A stretch of DNA of 5,408 bases from JBFXEO01 sp050180015 (GTDB lineage Bacteria > Bacteroidota > Bacteroidia > Bacteroidales > Tenuifilaceae), in the NCBI GenBank assembly GCA_050180015.1, contig JBFXEO010000204.1, positions 1 through 5,408 on the forward strand. Direction: 5' to 3'. The translations under genes were made by a program, and so were the position numbers. The notes under the pieces are model-generated. The model did no database searches and was not told the origin of the DNA. It saw only the letters and a program-made list of their open reading frames with translations. This document shows positions 1 to 5,324 of the stretch, piece after piece (positions within the stretch are counted from its first letter, which is position 1; every line of letters starts with the position of its first letter).

Positions 1-38
1 TAATTTTGACAATAAAAATTTCATTATTTGTTGATTCT

Positions 39-1118
39 ATGGAATTTAAAGATATCCTTATTGAATGGTACGGCAAAAATGGACGCGATTTACCTTGGCG
101 AAGGACAAGTAATCCGTACCATATATGGGTTTCGGAAGTTATTTTGCAGCAAACAAGGGTCAATCAGGGTATGGCTTACTACTCCAGGTTTATTGAGCAG
201 TTTCCAACCATTCAAGACCTTGCCAATGCTTCGCTGGATCAGGTCATGAAAGCGTGGCAGGGTTTGGGATATTATACGCGCGCACGAAACCTGAAGGCTG
301 GGGCACAGCAGGTTATGGATGAGTATGGGGGTGAATTGCCCAAAACATTCAGGGAACTTCTCAAAATAAAAGGCCTGGGAACATATTCGGCTGCTGCAGT
401 TGCATCGTTCGCTTTTGGAGAAGCCGTCCCGGCCATCGATGGTAATGTTTATAGAATACTGGCCAGGGTTTTCGGGATTTTTTCATCTACCGATACAACT
501 GCTGCCAGGCACGATTTTTTTGATCTGGCCGCAGAGTTACTCGATAAGGTGAATCCTGCCGCATTCAATCAGGCTATTATAGATTTTGGGGCATTGGTAT
601 GTACGCCCCGGATACCTAAATGCGTCGATTGCCCTTTCAATGGGTTTTGTTACGCCAGCCGGAATAATTTGGTTTACAGCTTACCGGTAAAGGGGAAACG
701 AGTTGTGCCCCGCGATAGATTCTTTAACTACGTGATGGTTAAGTTCCATGGCGATACCTTTGTTAATAGAAGAAATACCAACGATATATGGCATTCGCTT
801 TTTGAGTTTCCCATGATTGAAACTCCCACCCAGCTGTCTCCCGATGAACTTTTCTCGATGCAGGAATGGAAAGATTTACTGGGTCAAAACGATGTTAGAA
901 TACTGAACATTTCTGACCCAATTAAGCATCAGCTGAGCCATTTAACCATCTGGGCCCGCTTTATTATTGTTGAAATAAGCAAGGCCAGCTATAGGCTGAA
1001 AACCGATTTTTGCAGGGTTGATATTGGTAAGCTGCACGAACTTTCGGTTCCAAGGCTCATCGATTTGTACATGGCTGCTGAACCCACGGAAAAGTATTTT
1101 ACAAATGCGGGACATTAG
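39..1118 (+). CDS. mutY: A/G-specific adenine DNA glycosylase MutY
   Basis: Removes adenine mispaired with 8-oxoguanine or guanine, the base-excision step that stops G:C to T:A mutation. Counting from the ATG at 39 (359 residues), LPWR lies at 18-21 and the E..LQQT block at 33-39 carries the catalytic Glu33. WQGLGYYTRARNL is at 73-85, the helix-hairpin-helix (LKIKGLGTYSAAA) at 108-120, and the catalytic Asp134 sits in AIDGNVYR. Four cysteines at 188, 195, 198 and 204 have the C-x6-C-x2-C-x5-C spacing of the MutY 4Fe-4S cluster. The C-terminal part is the NUDIX-like 8-oxoG recognition domain, with DIWHSLFEFP at 249-258 and KHQLSH at 296-301. Length is normal for the family and nothing looks damaged. 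A TTG at 6 would add 11 residues, but ATG 39 puts the start where homologues begin (MEFKDILIEWY). No Shine-Dalgarno is visible at either. There is no clear terminator after it, so read-through into ssb is possible. Confidence 0.97.
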   Translation: MEFKDILIEWYGKNGRDLPWRRTSNPYHIWVSEVILQQTRVNQGMAYYSRFIEQFPTIQDLANASLDQVMKAWQGLGYYTRARNLKAGAQQVMDEYGGELPKTFRELLKIKGLGTYSAAAVASFAFGEAVPAIDGNVYRILARVFGIFSSTDTTAARHDFFDLAAELLDKVNPAAFNQAIIDFGALVCTPRIPKCVDCPFNGFCYASRNNLVYSLPVKGKRVVPRDRFFNYVMVKFHGDTFVNRRNTNDIWHSLFEFPMIETPTQLSPDELFSMQEWKDLLGQNDVRILNISDPIKHQLSHLTIWARFIIVEISKASYRLKTDFCRVDIGKLHELSVPRLIDLYMAAEPTEKYFTNAGH

Positions 1119-1219
1119 GTTTGTAGAACATGCCATTTTCAATGTATTTGAACTGTAAATGTATTTTTTAAACTAATTGAGAGAATAATATGGGCAATTG
1201 TTGAATAAAAAATAATCAA

Positions 1220-1254
1220 TTTGAGCTTTCATTCAGTAAAAATTATTACTTTAG
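1220..1254 (+). promoter_or_regulatory. Candidate Bacteroidota-type promoter for ssb
   Basis: TTTG at 1220-1223 is followed, after 23 bases, by TACTTTAG at 1247-1254, which matches the Bacteroidota -7 consensus TANNTTTG at seven of eight positions. The spacing is at the upper end of the accepted 17-23 range. Transcription would start near 1260, giving a leader of about 20 bases before the ATG at 1280. The surrounding spacer (1119-1279) is AT-rich and holds no gene. A second near-match, TCAATTTG at 1216-1223, has no well-spaced upstream element. This is consensus matching only. Confidence 0.45.
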
Positions 1255-1279
1255 TTTTAAAATATAAAAACTAAGAACC

Positions 1280-1708
1280 ATGTCTGTTAACAAAGTAATT
1301 CTTGTTGGAAATGTAGGAAAAGATCCGGAAGTTCGCCATCTTGAGGGGGGGGCCACAGTCGCTAGGTTTCCCTTGGCAACAAACGAAACCTATACCGATA
1401 AATCGGGTAAACGGGTAACCCAAACCGAGTGGCATAATATAGTAGTTTGGCGTGGCTTAGCCGATATTGCCGAAAAGTATGTTAGAATAGGGAAACTTTT
1501 GTTTGTTGAAGGTCGGATCAGAACCTCGTCGTATGAGGATAAAGACGGAAACAAGCGGTACAATACCGAAATTATTTGCGACAATTTTCGATTTCTAGGG
1601 CCAAACCAAAACCAGCAAGAACCGGGCTCTTATACTTCCGAAACTAAAGCTGCATTTTCCGAGCCGGACAGTTCCATGCCGGAACCCGGCGATGATTTGC
1701 CGTTCTAG
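1280..1708 (+). CDS. ssb: Single-stranded DNA-binding protein
   Basis: Coats single-stranded DNA during replication, recombination and repair, and recruits partner proteins through its C-terminal tip. The 142 residues begin with the typical MSVNKVILVGNVGKDPEVR strand of the OB fold. WHNIVVW is at 51-57, VEGRIRTSSYEDKDGNKRY covers about 76-94, and FRFLG at 103-107 closes the fold at about residue 107. A short polar linker rich in Gln, Ser and Glu then leads to the acidic tip ending DDLPF (138-142), the conserved docking peptide of bacterial SSBs. The ATG follows an A-rich leader without Shine-Dalgarno, usual in this phylum. An own promoter upstream and a strong terminator downstream suggest it can be a single-gene transcript. 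An unbroken G8 tract (1345-1352) encodes the EGGA turn at residues 22-25; the frame is intact across it. Confidence 0.98.
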   Translation: MSVNKVILVGNVGKDPEVRHLEGGATVARFPLATNETYTDKSGKRVTQTEWHNIVVWRGLADIAEKYVRIGKLLFVEGRIRTSSYEDKDGNKRYNTEIICDNFRFLGPNQNQQEPGSYTSETKAAFSEPDSSMPEPGDDLPF

Positions 1709-1731
1709 TTTATATCGCTCATAGCAACGTT

Positions 1732-1770
1732 TAACCGACAGTATATGGGCTACTGTCGGTTATTCTTTTT
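1732..1770 (+). terminator. Rho-independent terminator after ssb
   Basis: A perfect 12-base-pair stem, TAACCGACAGTA at 1732-1743 with TACTGTCGGTTA at 1751-1762, encloses a 7-base loop (1744-1750) and runs directly into TTCTTTTT (1763-1770). It lies 24 bases after the ssb stop codon. The stem, short loop and T-tract fit an intrinsic terminator, so ssb and gldE are probably transcribed separately. Confidence 0.9.
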
Positions 1771-1787
1771 GCTGGCGCAATAAGGGG

Positions 1788-1819
1788 AAAGGTAAATCTC
1801 CTTATTTTTATTACCTTTA
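1788..1819 (+). promoter_or_regulatory. Inverted repeat with promoter-like box upstream of gldE
   Basis: AAAGGTAA (1788-1795) and TTACCTTT (1811-1818) form an 8-base inverted repeat around a 15-base AT-rich centre. The right arm overlaps TACCTTTA (1812-1819), a seven-of-eight match to the Bacteroidota -7 box TANNTTTG. No TTG is found 17-23 bases upstream of the box. Because the terminator at 1732-1770 should end the ssb transcript, the gldE-gldD-transferase group needs a promoter in this 89-base spacer, and this is the best candidate. The repeat could also be an operator, or chance in AT-rich DNA. Confidence 0.3.
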
Positions 1820-1859
1820 CATTCTCAATACATACGCGTTAATTAAAATTAAGTGCTAC

Positions 1860-3197
1860 TTGGAAACACTCGGCGAACAACTAGCTGCTTACCTTCAGGG
1901 CATTAGCTATTACCCAATTACGTACGGAACAATTTTTAGTATCGTTATCCTATTGCTATTGCTGGTTTGTTCCGGGTTGATGAGCGGAACAGAATCGGCG
2001 TATTTTTCCTTTTCTCCATCGGATCTGGAGAAAATAGAAGCTAAAATTCATAAGGCCGATAGGTATGTCCTGAAAAATATAGAGGACTCCGAGAGACTTT
2101 TAGCCACTGTTTTAATTGGAAATAATTTGATTAATGTTGCCATCGTAATCCTGTCATCATACATTACAAATTCACTTATAGACTTCACCTTGGCGCCTGT
2201 TGCCGGTTTTATTTTTCAGGTTGTGATTATCACGTTTATTCTGCTGCTCTTTGGCGAGATAATGCCCAAAATTCTTGCAACCAACCGTTCGCTACGGTTC
2301 GCCCGCTTTGTTGCTCATCCTGTTTACGTGCTCATTAAAGCGCTGAAACCGTTGAATACCCTCCTGGTTTTTTCCACATCGGGGATAGGCAGGAAGTTTG
2401 TATCCAAGAAAAACATTTCGATGGATGAACTTAGCGATGCGCTGGAGATTACGGCAGAAGGAATTGCCGAGGAAAAAAAAATACTTCACAGCATTGTCAA
2501 TTTCGGGAGTATTCTGGTTAACGAAATAATGAAACCGCGTGTGGATGTTGTAGCGGTTGACGACGATACCCCATACGATGATTTAATGAAACTGGTTGTT
2601 GATTCGGGTTATAGCCGAATTCCCGTTTACAGGGATTCGTTCGATAACATCAAGGGAATCCTCTACGTGAAGGACTTAATACCTTACATTGATAAGGATA
2701 GCGCGTTTCGATGGCAAAACCTGATCAGGACACCCTACTTTGTTCCCGAAAGCAAAAGAATAAACGATTTGCTCAACGAGTTTCAGCAAAAGCGGATACA
2801 CATGGCAATTGTTGTTGATGAGTACGGCGGTAAAAGCGGTATCATCACCTTGGAGGATATCCTGGAAGAAATTGTTGGGGAAATTTCTGACGAATCGGAC
2901 TATGAAACGCCCCTTTTTACAAAGGTCGATGATCAAAACTATTTTTTCGAAGGGAAAGTGCAGCTTAACGATTTCTGCAAAATTATAAGCTGTAACGATG
3001 ATGTTTTTGATGATGTTAGGGGTGAAGCAGAAACACTTGCCGGCTTAATTCTGGAAATTACGGGTCAGCTGCCCACGCGAAACGAGGTAGTTAAGTGTAA
3101 GAACTTCAACTTTACCATTGATGCGGTGGATAATAAAAGAATTAAACGGATCAGGGTTCAAATAATTCCTTTTGCCGATGAAGAAATCAAAGCCTAA
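1860..3197 (+). CDS. gldE: Gliding motility-associated protein GldE (CNNM/CorC-like)
   Basis: Inner-membrane protein required for gliding in Flavobacterium johnsoniae; its biochemical activity is unsettled. The 445 residues have the CNNM (DUF21)-CBS-CBS-CorC/HlyC layout. Hydrophobic segments lie near 22-41, 81-102 and 112-131, plus a weaker one near 150-171. The DUF21 motifs MSGTESAYFS (41-50), IGNNLINVA (86-94) and FGEIMPK (131-137) are present. The CBS pair spans about 220-340: IMKPRVDVVAVD, GYSRIPVY (250-257), GILYVKDL (266-273) and AIVVDEYGGKSG..TLEDILEEIVGEI (316-342). The C-terminal CorC/HlyC domain is about 350-436. Family members with this layout include putative Mg/Co export proteins. 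The start is TTG at 1860: the next in-frame Met (41) lies at the end of the first membrane segment, and no ATG lies upstream before the in-frame stop at 1722. The last 20 bases overlap gldD. An A9 run (2473-2481) encodes part of EEKKI. Confidence 0.94.
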   Translation: METLGEQLAAYLQGISYYPITYGTIFSIVILLLLLVCSGLMSGTESAYFSFSPSDLEKIEAKIHKADRYVLKNIEDSERLLATVLIGNNLINVAIVILSSYITNSLIDFTLAPVAGFIFQVVIITFILLLFGEIMPKILATNRSLRFARFVAHPVYVLIKALKPLNTLLVFSTSGIGRKFVSKKNISMDELSDALEITAEGIAEEKKILHSIVNFGSILVNEIMKPRVDVVAVDDDTPYDDLMKLVVDSGYSRIPVYRDSFDNIKGILYVKDLIPYIDKDSAFRWQNLIRTPYFVPESKRINDLLNEFQQKRIHMAIVVDEYGGKSGIITLEDILEEIVGEISDESDYETPLFTKVDDQNYFFEGKVQLNDFCKIISCNDDVFDDVRGEAETLAGLILEITGQLPTRNEVVKCKNFNFTIDAVDNKRIKRIRVQIIPFADEEIKA

Positions 3198-3762
3198 TAT
3201 TTTTTTTGCTGCATTGCTTTGTTCTGTATTTTTTGCTTGGAGTTGCGACTCTGTACAGGTTCCAAAACCGAGAGGCTATTTCAGGATTGATTTTCCTGAA
3301 AAGGAGTACCGTACCTTCGACTCTATATACCCATTCACATTCCGTTACCCTGTTTACGGTGTTGTAAAACCGGAGAATAACCCGGCGGAGGATGGGAGTT
3401 GGATTAATGTTGATTTTCCAAAGTATAGGGCTCGTATATACTTAAGTTACAAAGAAGTAGATGGTAACTTAAACCTGATGATGGAGGATGCCCGTTCGCT
3501 GGCATACAAGCATACCGTTAAGGCCGATGCCATAGATGAGCGGGTATTTTCCAACCCTTCGAAAAAGGTATATGGCATCTTGTACAGCATTAAGGGCAAT
3601 GCGGCCAGTGCATTTCAGTTCTTTCTCACCGATTCATCGCGGCACTATATACGCGGAGCCCTGTACTTTCGATGCGAGCCTAACGTAGATTCTTTAGCTC
3701 CGGCAATCAGCTTCTTTAGCAAAGATGTTGTCGAGCTGATAGAGTCGTTTCAATGGAAGTAA
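3178..3762 (+). CDS. gldD: Gliding motility lipoprotein GldD
   Basis: Lipoprotein needed for gliding in F. johnsoniae and found widely in Bacteroidota next to gldE. From ATG 3178 it has 194 residues, close to the family length. A signal peptide with a KKSK n-region and hydrophobic core (about 8-21) ends at AWSC, so Cys23 is the likely lipidated residue. The next residues (DSVQVPKPRG) do not show the acidic surface-export signal known for Bacteroidota lipoproteins, so a periplasm-facing location seems likelier. Family landmarks are PKPRGYFRIDFPEKEY just after the signal, the aromatic FTFRYPVYG stretch, WINVDFPKYRARIYLSYKEV, and ALYFRCEPNVDSLAP near the end. A TTG six bases upstream is possible but less likely than the ATG. 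It overlaps gldE by 20 bases, which suggests translational coupling, and the transferase gene follows 12 bases after its stop. A T8 run (3200-3207) lies in the signal-peptide codons. Confidence 0.93.
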   Translation: MKKSKPNIFFAALLCSVFFAWSCDSVQVPKPRGYFRIDFPEKEYRTFDSIYPFTFRYPVYGVVKPENNPAEDGSWINVDFPKYRARIYLSYKEVDGNLNLMMEDARSLAYKHTVKADAIDERVFSNPSKKVYGILYSIKGNAASAFQFFLTDSSRHYIRGALYFRCEPNVDSLAPAISFFSKDVVELIESFQWK

Positions 3763-3774
3763 AAACATCCATGT

Positions 3775-4383
3775 ATGCCAATTCTGAAAGAGGTACATAG
3801 TAACGATAACCATCTGGTAATTTGGCATATCGTTGAGTCGGAGGAGCAGTTGCTGGCTGAGTTAAGCCAGCCGGTAAACTTGCCGGCAAGCCCGGCTAAA
3901 AGATTAGAACGTTTAGCCGCGTTGGTACTGCTAAAACGAATAGGGTACGGAGAAAAATATTGTTATCACCCCGATGGAAGACCTTATTTACCCGATAACA
4001 GTGACTTTATTTCCATTAGTCATGCCGGCAACAAAGTAGTAATTGCCATCAATTCAATGCGGCCTGTTGGTGTTGATATTGAACACACTGCCAGGAATTA
4101 CCGTCGCATTGCCTCAAAATTTCTTAATCGGCGAGAAATGAATTATTCCTTGTCGTCTGGTCCAACCGAAATGGCCTTGTTTTGGACTTTCAAGGAGGCT
4201 GTTTACAAGTTACCCTGGGGTGTTTCAAAAAAAATTAGCGAAGACATTGATGTGCTTATGGATGGGGCAACAACCCCTGGCGGTTGGTGTAACATTAGGG
4301 TTAAGCACAACGGAGAGTGGGTGTACTTAAATGGCTACTTCGAGTATTTCGATGATTTTTGCCTGGCCTGGGTGAACCTCTGA
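3775..4383 (+). CDS. 4'-phosphopantetheinyl transferase, Sfp type
   Basis: Transfers the phosphopantetheine arm of coenzyme A to a serine of acyl, peptidyl or aryl carrier proteins, turning apo into holo form. It has 202 residues. Core signatures of the superfamily are SISH at 80-83, VGVDIE at 98-103 with Mg-binding Asp101 and Glu103, and WTFKEAVYK at 137-145 with Glu141 and Lys145. All expected catalytic residues are present. The roughly 65 N-terminal residues match the less conserved half of Sfp-type enzymes, and the length is nearer Sfp than the short AcpS type. It begins 12 bases after gldD, with no visible terminator between, so it probably rides on the gldE-gldD transcript. Which carrier protein it serves (fatty-acid ACP, or one for a pigment or other secondary product) cannot be read from the window. 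An ATG at 3771 opens a nine-codon frame only, so ATG 3775 is the start. Confidence 0.93.
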   Translation: MPILKEVHSNDNHLVIWHIVESEEQLLAELSQPVNLPASPAKRLERLAALVLLKRIGYGEKYCYHPDGRPYLPDNSDFISISHAGNKVVIAINSMRPVGVDIEHTARNYRRIASKFLNRREMNYSLSSGPTEMALFWTFKEAVYKLPWGVSKKISEDIDVLMDGATTPGGWCNIRVKHNGEWVYLNGYFEYFDDFCLAWVNL

Positions 4384-4403
4384 GGTTTTGGTCGGGGGTT
4401 GAA

Positions 4404-4429
4404 CGTAAAATGCTAAAAGTAATTTTACG
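4404..4429. repeat. Small hairpin between transferase and prenyl-synthase genes
   Basis: CGTAAAAT (4404-4411) and ATTTTACG (4422-4429) form a perfect 8-base-pair stem with a 10-base loop, 21 bases after the transferase stop. No T-tract follows on the + strand, so it is not a textbook intrinsic terminator. It could weaken read-through, bind a regulator of the promoter-like box 28 bases downstream, or be chance. Confidence 0.3.
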
Positions 4430-4456
4430 CAGTAACCGGATAATGTTGAATTTCTT

Positions 4457-4464
4457 TACCTTTG
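4457..4464 (+). promoter_or_regulatory. Consensus -7 box upstream of the prenyl-synthase gene
   Basis: TACCTTTG is an exact match to the Bacteroidota -7 consensus TANNTTTG. It lies 37 bases before the ATG at 4502, so transcription would begin around 4470. No TTG lies at the usual 17-23 base distance upstream, so it would be a weak or activator-dependent promoter. A purine-rich GGGAGGAAA (4466-4474) follows, but it is too far from the ATG to act as a ribosome binding site. The 118-base gap before the gene, compared with 12 bases or overlap further upstream, supports a separate unit. Confidence 0.45.
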
Positions 4465-4501
4465 AGGGAGGAAATAAGCAGCTAACAAACAAACTTTTAC
4501 A

Positions 4502-5209
4502 ATGGGCAATGTTTACCAAGGCATATTGAATGGGAAAAGCAAGAAAATTGCATTGTTATTCGATCCCGATAAGCAAAATATGCTCAACCTTGAGCATATC
4601 CTTTCGCGGGCAATATCACCCATTTCGATGATTCTGGTTGGTGGAAGTTTGGTATATTCCGATGTTGACCCATTTGTTGAAAGGATTAAATCTTCCACGA
4701 ATTTGCCCGTTGTTTTGTTCCCGGGCAGCGCGCAGCAGTTTTCGGGCAAGGCAGATGCTGTTCTGTTACTTTCGCTTATATCTGGGCGTAATCCTGAGTT
4801 TTTAATTGGGAACCATATTCAGGTTTCAATGCGGTTGAAGCAAAGTGGAATGGAGGCTATTCCCACCGGATACATTTTAATTGACGGCGGGAACACAACG
4901 TCGGTTCAGTACATGAGCAATACCATGCCAATTCCGGCAAGTAAAGTTGATATTGCCGTTGCCACCGCCCTTGCAGGCGAACAGCTGGGGCTAAAAATAA
5001 TTTACCTCGAAGCGGGAAGTGGTGCCAGCAATGCTGTTCCTTTAGCTACGATATCTGCCATCCGGGGTGAAATTAGCGTGCCGCTGATTGTCGGCGGTGG
5101 GCTTCGCACACCCAGGCAAATAGAAGATGTATGGAGCGCTGGAGCCGATATTGCCGTTATAGGTAATGCGTTGGAAAATAACCCTGAAATTTTAGATTAT
5201 TTCAGATAG
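4502..5209 (+). CDS. Geranylgeranylglyceryl phosphate synthase (PcrB/GGGPS family)
   Basis: Predicted to join the sn-3 hydroxyl of glycerol-1-phosphate to geranylgeranyl diphosphate or a longer prenyl diphosphate, the first ether-bond step of archaeal-type lipids. The 235 residues form a (beta/alpha)8 barrel with the family landmarks in order: LLFDPDK (18-24, with the metal-binding Asp), VGGS (46-49), LFPG (72-75), LLSLISGRNPEFLIGNH (89-105), IPTGYILIDGG (120-130), YLEAGSGA (168-175), VGGGLRTP (197-204) and GADIAVIGN (214-222). Characterised Bacteroidota members belong to group II GGGPS and use geranylgeranyl diphosphate, whereas Bacillus PcrB prefers heptaprenyl diphosphate. The chain length used here cannot be read directly, and no glycerol-1-phosphate dehydrogenase is in the window. 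ATG 4502 fits the family start. A perfect 10+10 inverted repeat lies in codons 26-33. Confidence 0.93.
   Translation: MGNVYQGILNGKSKKIALLFDPDKQNMLNLEHILSRAISPISMILVGGSLVYSDVDPFVERIKSSTNLPVVLFPGSAQQFSGKADAVLLLSLISGRNPEFLIGNHIQVSMRLKQSGMEAIPTGYILIDGGNTTSVQYMSNTMPIPASKVDIAVATALAGEQLGLKIIYLEAGSGASNAVPLATISAIRGEISVPLIVGGGLRTPRQIEDVWSAGADIAVIGNALENNPEILDYFR
4578..4599. repeat. Perfect inverted repeat inside the prenyl-synthase gene
   Basis: ATATGCTCAA (4578-4587) and TTGAGCATAT (4590-4599) are exact reverse complements separated by CC. The repeat covers codons for about residues 26-33 (NMLNLEHI), some 75 bases after the start codon. In mRNA it could fold into an 8-base-pair stem with an AACCTT loop; in DNA it has the size and symmetry of a dimeric-regulator operator. 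The encoded residues are plausible for the family, so the repeat may be incidental. Confidence 0.6.
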
Positions 5210-5216
5210 CTAAAGG

Positions 5217-5315
5217 GTGAAAATTAAATCCAAAAGTCACCTGGAAGAAATCATATGGGCAAACATTGTGCGCCAGTTTGAAATGCGGATTACTTTTGAT
5301 CTACAGGAAAAATAG
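5217..5315 (+). CDS. Doubtful 32-residue open frame
   Basis: A GTG at 5217, seven bases after the prenyl-synthase stop, opens a frame of 32 codons ending in TAG at 5313-5315. The product would start MKIKSKSHLEEIIWANIVRQ and end in DLQEK: a basic start and a mixed hydrophobic-charged body, with no signal peptide, cysteines or motif I recognise. For it: it follows the upstream gene closely, and its codon choice resembles that of the neighbours. Against it: the GTG start, no clear ribosome binding site (only AAAGG abutting the GTG), and a promoter-like pair for the next gene inside it. It may be a tiny protein, a decayed gene remnant, or chance. Confidence 0.2.
   Translation: MKIKSKSHLEEIIWANIVRQFEMRITFDLQEK
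5266..5298 (+). promoter_or_regulatory. Candidate promoter for the TetR-family gene
   Basis: TTG at 5266-5268 and TACTTTTG at 5291-5298, an exact match to TANNTTTG, are separated by 22 bases, inside the 17-23 range for Bacteroidota promoters. Transcription would start near 5305, about 20 bases before the ATG at 5325. This is the best-spaced promoter-like pair in the window, but it rests on consensus alone. Confidence 0.45.
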
Positions 5316-5324
5316 TCAGATAAT

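Noticed and set aside
6..38. TTG at 6 as an upstream start for mutY
   Set aside because: It would add 11 residues not expected in the family; ATG 39 gives the usual N-terminus. It cannot be formally excluded because the upstream region is cut off.
28..249. Forward frame of 73 codons overlapping the start of mutY
   Set aside because: It is a shifted reading of the mutY coding sequence, with no recognisable motif, while the mutY frame carries all family signatures.
1100..1125. TACAAA...TTTGTA inverted repeat at the end of mutY as a terminator
   Set aside because: The stem is only six base pairs with a 14-base loop, it overlaps the stop codon, and no T-tract follows.
942..1142. Reverse-strand open frame over the end of mutY
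   Set aside because: It lies opposite a clearly conserved coding region, shows no family-like motif, and has no promoter or plausible start context. Similar reverse-strand frames at 1390-1584, 2292-2489, 2676-2936, 4301-4519 and 4513-4749 were dismissed for the same reasons.
1138..1166. TTCAA/TTGAA hairpin and duplicated AATGTATTT in the mutY-ssb spacer
   Set aside because: A five-base stem and a nine-base AT-rich duplication are within chance in this AT-rich stretch.
3442..3472. Inverted repeat TTAAGTTAC/GTAACTTAA inside gldD
   Set aside because: A nine-base match with a 13-base spacer is roughly expected about once by chance in a window this size, and it lies in conserved coding sequence.
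3771..3800. ATG at 3771 as a start upstream of the transferase gene
   Set aside because: It is in a different frame and stops after nine codons.
3879..3890. 12-base palindrome CTTGCCGGCAAG in the transferase gene
   Set aside because: It lies in coding sequence with no regulatory context; short perfect palindromes of this size are not rare enough to call.
4466..4474. GGGAGGAAA as a Shine-Dalgarno for the prenyl-synthase gene
   Set aside because: It lies about 27 bases before the ATG, with no start codon at usable distance.
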